Source of the DNA: Scolanthus callimorphus
Taxonomy: Eukaryota > Cnidaria > Anthozoa > Actiniaria > Edwardsiidae
Reading direction: 5' to 3'
Assembly: GCA_033964015.1 (NCBI GenBank)
Contig: CM066912.1
Location: 33,421,205 to 33,485,204 of the forward strand
Length of the DNA stretch: 64,000 nucleotides
Under the pieces are notes generated by a model that had not been told where the DNA came from, ran no database searches, and worked only from the letters and a program-made list of their open reading frames with translations. Both the position numbers and the translations under genes were made by a program. Shown one piece after another: positions 10,377 through 20,564 of the stretch; within the stretch, counting starts at the first letter, position 1; the number at the start of each line of letters is the position of its first letter.

Positions 10377-11490
10377 GTGCTGTAATTCTACAAGTTATCT
10401 ATACCAAGTCATACGATTCTGGGGTCCCCAGTGTGCTGTAATTCTACAAGTCATCTATACCAAGTCATACGATTCTGGGGTCCCCAGTGTGCTGTAATTC
10501 TACAAGTCATCTATACCAAGTCATACGATTCTGGGGTCCCCAGTGTGCTGTAATTCTACAAGTCATCTATACCAAGTCATACGATTCTGGGGTCCCCAGT
10601 GTGCTGTAATTCTACAAGTCATCTATACCAAGTCATACGATTCTGGGGTCCCCAGTGTGCTGTAATTCTACAAGTCATCTATACCAAGTCATACGATTCT
10701 GGGGTCCCCAGTGTGCTGTAATTCTACAAGTCATCTATACCAAGTCATACGATTCTGGGGTCCCCAGTGTGCTGTAATTCTACAAGTCATCTATACCAAG
10801 TCATACGATTCTGGGGTCCCCAGTGTGCTGTAATTCTACAAGTCATCTATACCAAGTCATACGATTCTGGGGTCCCCAGTGTGTTGTAATTCTACAAGTC
10901 ATCTATACCAAGTCATACGATTCTGGGGTCCCCAGTGTGTTGTAATTCTACAAGTCATCTATACCAAGTCATACGATTCTGGGGTCCCCAGTGTGCTGTA
11001 ATTCTACAAGTCATCTATACCAAGTCATACGATTCTGGGGTCCCCAGTGTGCTGTAATTCTACAAGTCATCTATACCAAGTCATACGATTCTGGGGTCCC
11101 CAGTGTGCTGTAATTCTACAAGTCATCTATACCAAGTCATACGATTCTGGGGTCCCCAGTGTGTTGTAATTCTACAAGTCATCTATACCAAGTCATACGA
11201 TTCTGGGGTCCCCAGTGTGCTGTAATTCTACAAGTCATCTATACCAAGTCATACGATTCTGGGGTCCCCAGTGTGCTGTAATTCTACAAGTCATCTATAC
11301 CAAGTCATACGATTCTGGGGTCCCCAGTGTGTTGTAATTCTACAAGTCATCTATACCAAGTCATACGATTCTGGGGTCCCCAGTGTGCTGTAATTCTACA
11401 AGTCATCTATACCAAGTCATACGATTCTGGGGTCCCCAGTGTGCTGTAATTCTACAAGTTATCTATACCAAGTCATACGATTCTGGGGTC
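10377..11490 (+). repeat. 56-bp minisatellite, 20 copies, derived from RT coding sequence
   Basis: The unit starts GTGCTGTAATTCTACAAG and recurs exactly every 56 bp from 10377; the 20th copy begins at 11441 and lacks its last 6 bp. The unit is itself the RT segment encoding VILQVIYTKSYDSGV, so the array is an internal expansion of the retroelement. Copies are nearly identical; variants include GTGTTG for GTGCTG in four copies. The first and last copies share CAAGTT where all inner ones have CAAGTC. 56 is not a multiple of 3, so the array destroys the reading frame. Confidence 0.95.
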
Positions 11491-12836
11491 CTCCAAGAGG
11501 ACTGGAAGCTAGCTCTGGTTGCCCCAGTCTATAAAAAAGGGGACAGGTCATCTCCAGGGAACTACAGGCCAATTTCATTGACCTGTATTGCCTGTAAAGT
11601 AATGGAACATATTGTATGCAATTCTACCACCCAACATCTATCTGACAATAACATCTTGTCTGCTAGTCAGCACGGGTTTCGTAGAGGTTTATCTACTGAA
11701 ACCCAGTTGATCACCATACTTGGCGACTGGTTTTCTTCCCTCAACATCCGGAGACGTGTGGATGCAATCTTGCTAGATTTCTCGAAGGCTTTTGACAGTG
11801 TTCCTCATGAACGTCTCCTAGTCAAGTTATCTCACCTTGGCATTTCAGGGAAATCACACAGGTGGATTGCTAGTTTCCTGTGCAATCGCAGCCAATGTGT
11901 ACAAGTATCTGGGTCACGTTCCAGCTGGGCTCCCGTCTCTTCCGGAGTCCCTCAAGGGACAGTACTGGGCCCTCTGCTATTCAACATCTACATCAATGAC
12001 ATCTCAAGTAGCATAGATTCTAATCTCAAACTTTTCGCAGACGATGCGGTTTTGTATAGAGAAATAACCTCAGATGAAGACAAATGTTCTCTTCAGAAGG
12101 ACCTAAACTTGCTAACAAAGTGGTCAGAAAAATGGTCAGAAAAATGTAATGTGATATCTATCTCTAGATCATTTTTAGTGCAGAACAATGATTACTATAT
12201 GAATAACATTAAGCTAGAGGTAGTTCACTGCCATAAATATCTAGGTGTAATGATTCAGAACGACCTTCAATGGGACATGCATATACGTCAGATCAGAGGA
12301 AAGGCCATGAACATCTTGGGCCTTCTGCGCAGAAATCTCCACCAGTGTGACCAGCCAGTCAAAAAACTGGCATACCTTTCCCTAGTGCGACCACACTTGG
12401 AGTATGCGGCCACTGCCTGGTGTCCTTTGAAAGGCAACATATTAATTCCCTGGAAATGGTGCAACGCAAATCATTACGGTTCATATATAATGATTATTCT
12501 TACTACTCTAGCGTCTCAGCCATGCGCGCGTCAGCTGGTTTGGATACCCTGGAGTGCCGGCGTCACTTGGGCTCAGTCGCGCTCATGTACAAAGCTGTAC
12601 ATGGCCTGAGTGGACTCCCCATTCCAGGTAGTGTCCAACCAGCTGACAGCAGAACGCGCGCTAACCACCAATTCAAGTTTAGATTAATATCAAATCCTAA
12701 CATCAATGCCTATAAGCACTCGTACTTCCCTAGGGTTATCCCATTGTGGAATTCTTTACCCTACAGTTCAGTTAACGCTGATGCTGTAGACGGTTTTCTG
12801 GCTCTCGCCCAGCCGGCTATCGCTGCCCTTTACTAG
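11445..12836 (+). pseudogene. Reverse transcriptase (jockey/CR1-like), frameshifted
   Basis: The frame contains the classic LINE RT blocks: PVYKKGDRSSPGNYRPISL, QHGFRRGLSTETQL, DAILLDFSKAFDSVPHERLL (motif A), SGVPQGTVLGPLLFNIYIND (motif B), LKLFADDAVLY (motif C with FADD) and the HKYLGVMI block. Near 12425 one base is missing in CCTTTGAAAGG, and the C-terminal part continues in the next frame (RQHINSLEMVQRKSLRF to AIAALY at 12836). With the upstream 56-bp array and the 5' truncation, this copy cannot be active. Confidence 0.9.
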
Positions 12837-12990
12837 TTTTTTTTTGTTTGTTATAAATGATTTGGTTGATCGCTGTAGTCATATCTTACATATCTTACCT
12901 TAACGCAAATAAGGTAATTCACTAACACAGGTTGTGTTATGGGTGAACTAACCATGGGTTATTGAATCATAGGGAAGGATAATTTGAGAT

Positions 12991-14497
12991 GGCACTAAAG
13001 CCCAGTGTACTCCATGTGGGACCAGGAATCATCATAACCTTACTAAAACCTCTCGCATGGAAAATGTATAATAGCCATATTAGTCAAGAGCTGGTAGCAA
13101 ACGTACTATAAGTATTTCAAAACAATGAGCTTGTGGATGTTGAAAACATCCTAGACCTAGTGGAGTAGATGGAGACTCCTGTTGATGGGCTCCCTGTGCA
13201 TATATGGCTAGACCAAGTGGAGTAGATGGAGACTCCTGTTGATGGGCTCCCTGTGGAGACCCTTGGTGATGGGCCCCTGGTTCGTGTTGTGCGTCGTGAT
13301 CTCGTTAGTATCAGGGACATCAAAATGAGTCGAACTCCTGCATCAGAGTGTGTCGTAAGTTGATGACAACTTTGAACCTAAAAAAGATGATAACTCCGGA
13401 CACCTGAGAGTTGAAGCGTATTATGGCGACCAAAAGTTCTTACGACAGAGACTTTGCCCCGGCAGGCGCTATCCAAGTGCTGATTGGCCTACAGGTGTGG
13501 GATCCCCCGGCCACCAGACCATCGAATAGACCGCCCCTTGTAATGGCGTTGTTCCGCGTAGGAACCTTAGAGATGCAAATGAGGCGAGCTTTTTGTTCCT
13601 GGTTGACCAGAATTAATTGGAAACAAAAGGCTCGCTTCATTTGCACCTCTAATGTTCTTACGCGGAACAACTCCAACGAGTGGTCTATACACATTGCCCT
13701 ACGTATCTATAGGCCTGGTAGGTGACCGGGTATTTCCATGTTAGACACTTCTTGCCTGTGTTTAGTGAGATCAAGGTTGCGCAACCAAATTAACATTTTC
13801 GGGAAGCACATCTAGCGATCAACGCTGTCCGAGGTCAACCCGCTTTTCCAAAATCGCCTAAGTGTATGCGTGTGTATTTCGAACATAGATTATAATCCGC
13901 AATCAACTTGGTGAGCATTGCCCATGCAACCCTCCACTTTGCTCCATGTGGGTAAAGAACACACAGAGCACACTAGGTACGGCTGGATGACCGTATTGTG
14001 TGCGCGCATTTAGAGCTTGGGACGCGCCGTGCTTTTACCAATCGCTCTGCTGATTGGTCCAAATCCATGCTCTATTGCATGCTCTATTGCGCCGATTAAG
14101 TCATAGAAAGTTGTGCTTTAATGCATAGGGTCTGGAATGGGGAGGGGAGGGTCGGTTAACATTCTTGAAGATTGTCGATAGTAGGTTAAAATTCTTGAGA
14201 ATTGCGGCAGTCGTTTAAAATTTGCGGTCTTTGTCGGTAATTGGTAAAACTAATTTAATTATTAACAAATATGAAAATATGAAGTCTAGCACGTCTGAAA
14301 AGTGTGTATTCTCTCGCCCTCATGGCCTCTGAGTCAATAGCCCATTCGGCCGAATTTTAGTAAAATCACACTGGTAGGCCAATTTGTATAGCCAAAAACG
14401 TTTTCTTGTCTGGTCATTTGCCATTTTCAAGCTTTCAAATCCGACACAGTAGTACTTTCAACCAATTAGAACGCAGCATTGAGGAAAAAGAAAAAGA
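12991..14497. other. Spacer with dispersed repeat remnants
   Basis: A direct repeat of about 55 bp (GTGGAGTAGATGGAGACTCC) occurs twice at about 13155-13255. A diverged family A copy occupies about 13395-13735. 14300-14480 holds a relative of the element at 18960-19235 (CTCTCGCCCTCATGGCCTCT, AACGTTTTCTTGTCTGGTCA). No gene is supported. Confidence 0.55.
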
Positions 14498-14757
14498 GGA
14501 CCATACTTCCAGACAAAGAGCTGAAGCGTCGTATGGCGACCGTACGGTTCTTACGCCCACGCCAGAGATTTCGGCTCTGACAGTCGCTATCCTGGTGTTG
14601 AATTGCTCAGTAGCAAGATACCTATGGGTGAGAGAACGCCCGGCCACCAGACCATATAAGGACGCCCCTTGTACCGTTAGTGAACAATCAACTAATTAAT
14701 TATGTATCACCAACGTATTTATAGGCCTGAAGAGTGTGTTAGAGATCCATGTGGGAC
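14498..14757. repeat. Dispersed repeat family A, copy 2
   Basis: Near-identical to 6911-7168 in the same orientation; the main differences are a few substitutions and a small indel near the AACTAATT stretch. The high similarity implies recent duplication or gene conversion. Confidence 0.8.
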
Positions 14758-14847
14758 ACGTTCTTGTTGGTTTTCTTTTAACTAGTAGTAGCTTATCTCA
14801 CAAAATGCAGAAATGTTTTTCACAGTTGCCGTCTAACATGTTTTTAC

Positions 14848-14882
14848 TCATCGTCGAAGGGCTAACGCGTCGAAACGTCAGC
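14848..14882 (+). ncRNA. Degenerate hammerhead-like hairpin (GAAGGGCTAACGC..CGAAACGTC)
   Basis: The order GA-AGGGCTAACGC-GTCGAAACGTCAGC resembles the stem II, GAAA and stem III order of hammerheads in Penelope-like elements, but the CUGANGA box is altered (CGTCGAAG) and stem II is imperfect. It lies between family A copy 2 and the ribozyme repeat remnant at 15065. Confidence 0.3.
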
Positions 14883-15064
14883 AAAACACCATTTTTCCAC
14901 GGCGTTTAACATAAGGGACCGGTCATTAAGTATCGCACCGAGCGAGCACCCCCTCCCTAAAAATAGAGGAGTCCCGGGTTTTAACTACGAGTTCAGCTAC
15001 TCTGACGTATCGAGCAGTAAACCTTTGAGAGGACGCATGCGCAATACTTGCATGTTGCATCCCA

Positions 15065-15215
15065 GGTCGCAGTTATAAGTCCCACATGGGAATATCCTGT
15101 GATTTAAAGCGCTTCGATTTTCGAAGTCGCCTCTGCAGATTTTGCCGATGAGGTTTACTGAGGCAAAACCCATACATGGACGAAACAGCTATCCATGGTT
15201 GCTCAACTGCACGGG
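15065..15215. repeat. Third copy of the ribozyme-bearing repeat, ribozyme 5' half deleted
   Basis: It shares TTATAAGTCCCACATGGG, TTTCGAAGTCGCCTCTG and TGAGGCAAAACCC with 7818-7925. At 15183-15206 it keeps GGACGAAACAGCTATCCATGG, the 3' half of the hammerhead, but CTGATGAGTCC is gone. Its octamer ACAGCTAT is the exact reverse complement of the octamer in the 7.7-kb copy. Confidence 0.65.
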
Positions 15216-15628
15216 TGATAGACTGTGCTAGCGTTCCGTCGTGGCCAGCTTGGTGCCAATGTGTGTATAGTTAGTATTCTTTCTAGTGAGACAGCCTGCT
15301 CCGTAAGATGCAGCTGGACTACTACATGATGTACATCTTATTAGTATTCTATTTCGGGTGCAAACCACCCAGTGTTATTAGTGAATAGGCGGTTGACATC
15401 TAGATAAAGATGTTAACAGAGCATCCTCCAGGTACCGGATCAATTCTCTACCCATTGAGCTATGATAACGCAGTCGAGTAGGTCCACAATACATTTTAAC
15501 CACTTTATTACGGGATTCCATGGTATATAAGAGGACATTCGTTTTGTACCACAACAAAAAGGCAAAACAGCGCGCACACGGCCAAACAGTTATAAGCGCC
15601 CACAGAGAAACGCGCGTGTTGTGGTATA

Positions 15629-15743
15629 GAGCAGATTTCGTATGACTGTGAAAAGTGCGCGGCGCGGAACCTGGCCTGATGTTTGCCGTTTGTAGATACG
15701 GAATGTAGTCACGGTACTTTTCACAGTCATACGAAATCTGCTC
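15629..15743. repeat. Hairpin with perfect 28-bp arms
   Basis: GAGCAGATTTCGTATGACTG starting at 15629 (28 bp in all) returns exactly inverted at 15716-15743. The 59-bp spacer has no coding content. It is probably the end of a foldback element. Confidence 0.75.
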
Positions 15744-16334
15744 TAGAAGGCGGTCTTTCTAACGGTAGTGTATCACGGGTAAACTTATCAGTCATCACAA
15801 GAAGTGCCCGTTTTTATTTTCGTATATATTTTCCAGACGCTATAGGTCATTTTACTGGCATTAATAGATGTTATAGTCTAACTTGCCGGTGAAATATCAC
15901 GGCGGGCTCTATGACGTCACGATGCGTCCTTCTATACTGTTTCTGAACTTGTCACTAAAGCACAAGGAAACTCTATGAGTCCTGTGCCTAATTTCAACTT
16001 TGAGAAATAATCTTTTTCTCTCAAAAAAGCAAGAGAAGGGAAGAGACACGCCTCTCCCCATAAATGTGTTGAGTGTTCAGGTCAGCATTGAATAACTTTA
16101 TTGTCATTTTTCAGTTTGTTACAAGAGCTCCCGACGATGTCTTTTTATTTCGGCCGGCAACTATAATGGGTAAAACTAAGCAAGAACCTGATTGGCTCCG
16201 ACAGTTTAAATATGAAATCCATAACGGATGTGGCGTAAGGTATTGTATTTTTTAACAAAATTGACGATGGCAGAGCACGGAAGGGAGCTATCTCTATTAT
16301 CACATGTTACAACTAAGCGAGTGTTAAATGATTA

Positions 16335-16462
16335 CATGCTGCACTAGGTATTGTTTCAGTACTGGATATTGATATGACATGGGCGCTTCATTATTAATCA
16401 TGCTGCACTAGGTATTGTTTCAATACTGGATATTGATATGACATGGGCGCTTCATTATTAAT
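16335..16462. repeat. Tandem duplication of 64 bp touching the GPCR stop codon
   Basis: Two copies of a 64-bp unit (CATGCTGCACTAGGTATTG) sit side by side with a single internal difference (CAGTACT/CAATACT). The second ends where the receptor's stop codon begins, so it forms the proximal 3' UTR of the gene at 16462-17598. Confidence 0.9.
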
Positions 16463-17598
16463 CAAGCTGCGTATCTGGACTCCATATTAGAGAGCTCAGT
16501 ACCCCGGATTATCTCCATGGACCGATCGACAGTCAGCCCGTGCCCGATCCCGGACTCTCTCCCCTTCGTGCAGCGCAACTCTCCAAAGATCCCCCGAAAA
16601 CCCGCGCGATAGTTTTTATTATACAGGAAATAAATACACGGGTTGAGTATGCTGTTAAAATATCCGAGATAGAACCCGACGAACCATAACCCGTACAAAT
16701 GACAAGGGAGGGCCCAGTTCCACTTGTAGAACAAACACAGGATGAGTACGTGCACGGGTAACCAACAAAGTCCAAAGGCCACCACCACAGTGATCGCCAT
16801 CTTCAGGATTCCTCTGGTTGTCGCGTCTTCGCGCCGCCTCCGCTCTGGTAGAATATCACCCGGTATCACCCTATTCTTCAGTCGTCTTAGGGTTTGCGTG
16901 TATAGCAGAGTTATAAGGATTAAAGGGACTATATAAAACGCGACAAATAGCGTCATTTGGTAGCGCTTTGTCGTGGGAATGTTGTCGAAGGCAGGTTCCC
17001 AAGTGCTCAGACAGTGTGTAATGTTATTTTCCTCATGAAGATGGAATGTGTAAAAATGAGGCGCATGAACTGCACCCGCAATAACCCAGATCAGCGGTAT
17101 TACGCAAGCCCGCGCACGCTTAGTAAAGTTTGCCTTCAGAGGATGCGCGACAGCGTAGTAGCGGTCCATTGCCATTGCGACAAGGCTCATGATTGACACG
17201 GCGGTAGAAACATCTAGAAGGTAGCTCATGAGCTTACAGAGTGCCAACCCGACGGCACCATGTACGAGCCACCTCCGATGTGTTCCCGTGACGATATCGA
17301 CAATGTTACTCGGGGCGACGTATAAGGGAACAATAAAATCGGAGATCGCCATGTTTGCGATAAAAAAATTTGTCGTATTGCGCATGTTTGGATTTCGGTA
17401 AATTATTGCTAAAACGAGGCCGTTTCCAAGTACCGATAGCAGCATAAGTATGATATAGCCTACAAGTTTGGCTCCCTGTGCTTCGGGCGTGTCACTTGAC
17501 GCACAGCCAAGGAGAGTGTAGTTTGTCGCTCCGCTTGTGTTAGAACCAGCAGCCATCTTGTCAGTTCTGTTACTAGACCTGCCATTGAAGGAAGACAT
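16462..17598 (-). CDS. Class A (rhodopsin-like) GPCR, neuropeptide-receptor type
   Basis: An intronless frame of 378 residues from an ATG at 17598 encodes a complete seven-helix receptor of the plasma membrane. The N-terminus has N-glycosylation sites (NRT, NTS, NYT). Helix 1 has GN at 58-59, helix 2 has ISDF (D87), Cys121 and Cys196 can form the ECL1-ECL2 disulfide, helix 3 ends in MDRYYAVAHPL (DRY 145-147), helix 6 has FGLCWLP (275-281) and helix 7 NPCIY (319-323). The DRYYAVAHPL and FxxCWLP patterns are those of peptide receptors of the RFamide/orexin/galanin kind. Cnidarians have large families of such intronless receptors, so the ligand cannot be read from sequence. All microswitches are intact. 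The tail is short and lacks an obvious palmitoylation pair. A second in-frame ATG at residue 15 (MAAGSN) could also serve as start. Confidence 0.93.
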   Translation of the reverse strand: MSSFNGRSSNRTDKMAAGSNTSGATNYTLLGCASSDTPEAQGAKLVGYIILMLLSVLGNGLVLAIIYRNPNMRNTTNFFIANMAISDFIVPLYVAPSNIVDIVTGTHRRWLVHGAVGLALCKLMSYLLDVSTAVSIMSLVAMAMDRYYAVAHPLKANFTKRARACVIPLIWVIAGAVHAPHFYTFHLHEENNITHCLSTWEPAFDNIPTTKRYQMTLFVAFYIVPLILITLLYTQTLRRLKNRVIPGDILPERRRREDATTRGILKMAITVVVAFGLCWLPVHVLILCLFYKWNWALPCHLYGLWFVGFYLGYFNSILNPCIYFLYNKNYRAGFRGIFGELRCTKGRESGIGHGLTVDRSMEIIRGTELSNMESRYAA

Positions 17599-17654
17599 AG
17601 CTTAGTAACCACACTATCTTGGAAATTCTATCATTTGAGATAACATCTGGCTTA

Positions 17655-18197
17655 GGCCCCGTCCACATGCGGATACTTTTCGAAAACGGAATTTTTTTCT
17701 CCGTATATGAAAAAAGTCCATATCCACACTGACTGTAATAAGATATACTACAAAAGACCTGCAGGAAACGCCGCATACGTGTGGACGGGAAGTGCAACGT
17801 GTGGACGGGAGGTGCAACGTGTGGACGGGAGGTGCAACGTGTGGACGGGAGGTGCAACGTATGGACGGGAGGTGCAACGTGTGGACGGGAGGTGCAACGT
17901 GTGGACGGAAGGTGCAACGTGTGGACGGGAAGTGCAACGTATGGACGGGAGGTGCAACGTGTGGACGGGAGGTGCAACGTGTGGACGGGAGGTGCAACGT
18001 GTGGACGGGAGGTGCAACGTATGGACGGGAGGTGCAACGTGTGGACGAGAGGTGCAACGTGTGGACGGGAGGTGCAACGTGTGGACGGGAAGTGCAACGT
18101 ATGGACGGGAGGTGCAACGTGTGGACGGGAGGTGCAACGTGTGGACGGGAGGTGCAAACGGAGAAAAAAACCTCCGTTTTCGAAAATATCCGGATAC
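17655..18197. mobile_element. MITE with inverted ends enclosing a 20-bp minisatellite
   Basis: The left end (GCGGATACTTTTCGAAAACG, then A and a T-run with CTCCGT) is matched in inverted form by ACGGAG, an A-run, CCTCCGTTTTCGAAAATATC and CGGATAC at about 18158-18197. The 20-bp array fills most of the interior. There is no transposase. Confidence 0.7.
17779..18156. repeat. 20-bp minisatellite, array 1, about 19 copies
   Basis: Unit GTGGACGGGAGGTGCAACGT with G/A and GTG/ATG variants. Because 20 is not a multiple of 3 and the unit lacks stops, both strands are open in several frames, which gives long artefactual open frames. No coding role is supported. Confidence 0.95.
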
Positions 18198-18302
18198 TTA
18201 ACAATTATTCCTCGAGCCCGAATGGACTCAGAGGCCATGAGGGCGAGAGGAATGATTGTTTTAGTCAAATCACACTAGTAGGTCAATGTATGTAGCAAAA
18301 AA

Positions 18303-18914
18303 ACGGGAAGTGCAACGTGTGGACGGGAAGTGCAACGTGTGGACGGGAGGTGCAACGTGTGGACGGGAGGTGCAACGTGTGGACGGGAAGTGCAACGTAT
18401 GGACGGGAGGTGCAACGTGTGGACGGGAAGTGCAACGTGTGGACGGGAGGTGCAACGTGTGGACGGGAAGTGCAACGTGTGGACGGGAAGTGCAACGTGT
18501 GGACGGGAGGTGCAACGTGTGGACGGGAAGTGCAACGTGTGGACGGGAGGTGCAACGTGTGGACGGGAAGTGCAACGTGTGGACGGGAGGTGCAACGTGT
18601 GGACGGGAAGTGCAACGTATGGACGGGAGGTGCAACGTGTGGACGGGAAGTGCAACGTGTGGACGGGAGGTGCAACGTGTGGACGGGAGGTGCAACGTGT
18701 GGACGGGAAGTGCAACGTATGGACGGGAGGTGCAACGTGTGGACGGGAAGTGCAACGTGTGGACGGGAGGTGCAACGTGTGGACGGGAGGTGCAACGTGT
18801 GGACGGGAGGTGCAACGTGTGGACGGGAGGTGCAACGTGTGGACGGGAAGTGCAACGTATGGACGGGAGGTGCAACGTGTGGACGGGAGGTGCAACGTGT
18901 GGACGGGAGGTGCA
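18303..18914. repeat. 20-bp minisatellite, array 2, about 30 copies
   Basis: Same unit as array 1. It is followed by the same flank (ACGGAGAAAAAAACCTCCGT then CGAGCCCGAATGG) as array 1 at 18157, so array plus flank was duplicated as a block of about 750 bp. GGGAAG and GGGAGG variants alternate in longer-period patterns. Confidence 0.95.
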
Positions 18915-18987
18915 AACGGAGAAAAAAACCTCCGTTTTCGAAAATATCCGGATACTTAACAATTATTCCTCGAGCCCGAATGGTTTC

Positions 18988-19018
<31 letters not shown>

Positions 19019-19235
19019 ATGGGCTATTGATTCAGAGGCCATGAGGGCGAGAGGAATAATTGTTTTAGTCAAATCACACTAGTAGGTCAATGTATGTAGC
19101 AAAAAAACGTTTTCTGGTCTGGTTATTTGCGATTTTCTGGCTTTCAAATCTAACGCTTTTCGCTACTAGTAGGCTATAACTTATAGCCTACTAGTAGCTC
19201 AACCAATCAGAACGCAGCATTGACAATAGACCACT
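18915..19235. repeat. Dispersed repeat next to array 2
   Basis: CATGAGGGCGAGAGGAATAA, AAATCACACTAGTAGGTCAA and AAACGTTTTCTGGTCTGGTT recur in diverged form at 14310-14480 in the opposite sense for part of the block. A palindrome (ACTAGTAGGCTATAACTTAT and its mirror) is at about 19165-19196. Confidence 0.6.
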
Positions 19236-19279
19236 AGTGTGATTTGACTAAATGTGGTTAGTTACTTAGTTAGCTCTCT

Positions 19280-19530
19280 CTCTGGAGGTTCTGTTAAAGA
19301 GCCTCTGTCAGCCTCCATTTTGTCAGCCTAGCAACAACCAAGACAAAGAAAGCATCCATTTCCATCGGCTGGTTTAGGGAATGTAGTGCAATATTTGCGA
19401 TTGAATTCGATAAATGAATAACAAAACTTTGTTTTTAGAAGACTATTTCAAGATTTCTACGCGTAATTCGTTGTCTCATATCGACTTAAAACAATAACAA
19501 AGGAGTGGCTGACAAGGACTCTTTGATAGA
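19280..19530. repeat. Diverged repeat shared with 37345-37590
   Basis: TTTTGTCAGCCTAGCAACA, GCATCCATTTCCATCGGCTG and TTTAGGGAATGTA occur in the same order and orientation in both places, with many substitutions between. Probably an old dispersed element. Confidence 0.65.
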
Positions 19531-20564
19531 CCTACAATTGAAGGCTCCGTTTGTTGATTCCCAAAGAGCGCATTAGAGCTCAGTGACAAATAACACTCGA
19601 TTAGCGTCTCCGTCGCAATAAAAAATCAGAGATTGTAGAATTAAGAAATATTAACTACTAAATGGTTTCCATTTGAGTTACAACTGGCCAGTTATAGCAG
19701 AGTATTAGATTAAATTAGACAGTTCAGTACTTATATCATTAAAATTGAATTGTGAAGCACGACGGCCCATCAGTCGTAGTTGTATAGTCAGCCAATTAAG
19801 CTGCGCACCAGAAATTGAAAATCAGGGTGAAATTAATTGCGTGCTTTGTTGTCAATCACAATCAGTAAATCTGACCTGATTCGATTAATTACACCTGAAA
19901 CTTGCGTGTCCATCACCAGTTAGTCAATAGGAAATTCAACATTTTATTCTTCTATCACTCCCTGCTTTATTTAGAAACAGCAAGCGCAAAAATAAAATTT
20001 ATTTGGAAAAGAAAAATACAAAAATTCCGCTTTTCTAGCACTTTAATTAAAAACGTAAACGTAAAAAAAAAAAACGTATGTGCGACCGACTCGCAGCTCG
20101 TAAGCTGAATTGCGTTGGTTCTTTATACACGAGAAATTGTAAGCCTTCATGTGGGCCAGATTTCCAAATGTTTCTGTGTTAATAAACACAAAAAATGCCG
20201 GGGCGGGCAGGGTGTTTCCAAATAGTAAGACAGCTCCCAAGCAAAACAAAAAGAATCGAGCTACATGCATCACAAGTATGGAGACGATGTGAGTAAATCA
20301 AAACTCAAACGAGACTTACTTGAGAGAAACGTCTTTGCCAAGCAAACATTAAACGTACTACACTAGAATCCTGTCAAAGGCCGGCAAGCACACTCTGTTG
20401 TTCTTGCCCTATGCTCTATAATAGCTGCTTGGAGGGCACACGTTGAGTTTTGTGTGCTAATCAAAAAATACGAAAGAACAAGATAATTCCTTTGATCTGG
20501 CGGCAGAATGGAGTGTTTAATGACTTTCAATGGGCTAAGTTGCTCACGAGCACTAAGGCAGGCA
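19531..20564. other. Spacer without a supported gene
   Basis: Only short open frames are seen and no repeat stands out, apart from a copy of CAGGGTGAAATTAATTG at about 19824 that recurs at 24046. Confidence 0.5.

Larger units (their letters stand above)
10277..12990 (+). mobile_element. 5'-truncated jockey/CR1-like non-LTR retrotransposon
   Basis: The element keeps only the reverse transcriptase part: the KASGPD motif near 10310-10330, then, after the internal minisatellite, the remainder of the domain to 12836, then a short 3' UTR. The endonuclease and ORF1 parts are missing. The upstream edge is inferred from where similarity to the RT stops being evident; the 3' edge is approximate. Confidence 0.75.

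Noticed and set aside
10377..11490. CRISPR-like direct repeats
   Set aside because: Pure tandem units without unique spacers, in a eukaryotic retroelement.
15415..15482. tRNA-like stretch on the minus strand (TAGCTCAATGGGTAGAG)
   Set aside because: It matches an A box and D arm, but the anticodon arm does not pair and there is no B box (GGTTCGA), so it is at most the head of a decayed tRNA-derived SINE.
17573..19030. Many overlapping long open frames on both strands (Cys/Arg/Pro/His-rich or Gly/Arg/Val-rich)
   Set aside because: They are translations of the 20-bp minisatellite, which has no stop in most frames; no start context, no domain, and equal openness on both strands.
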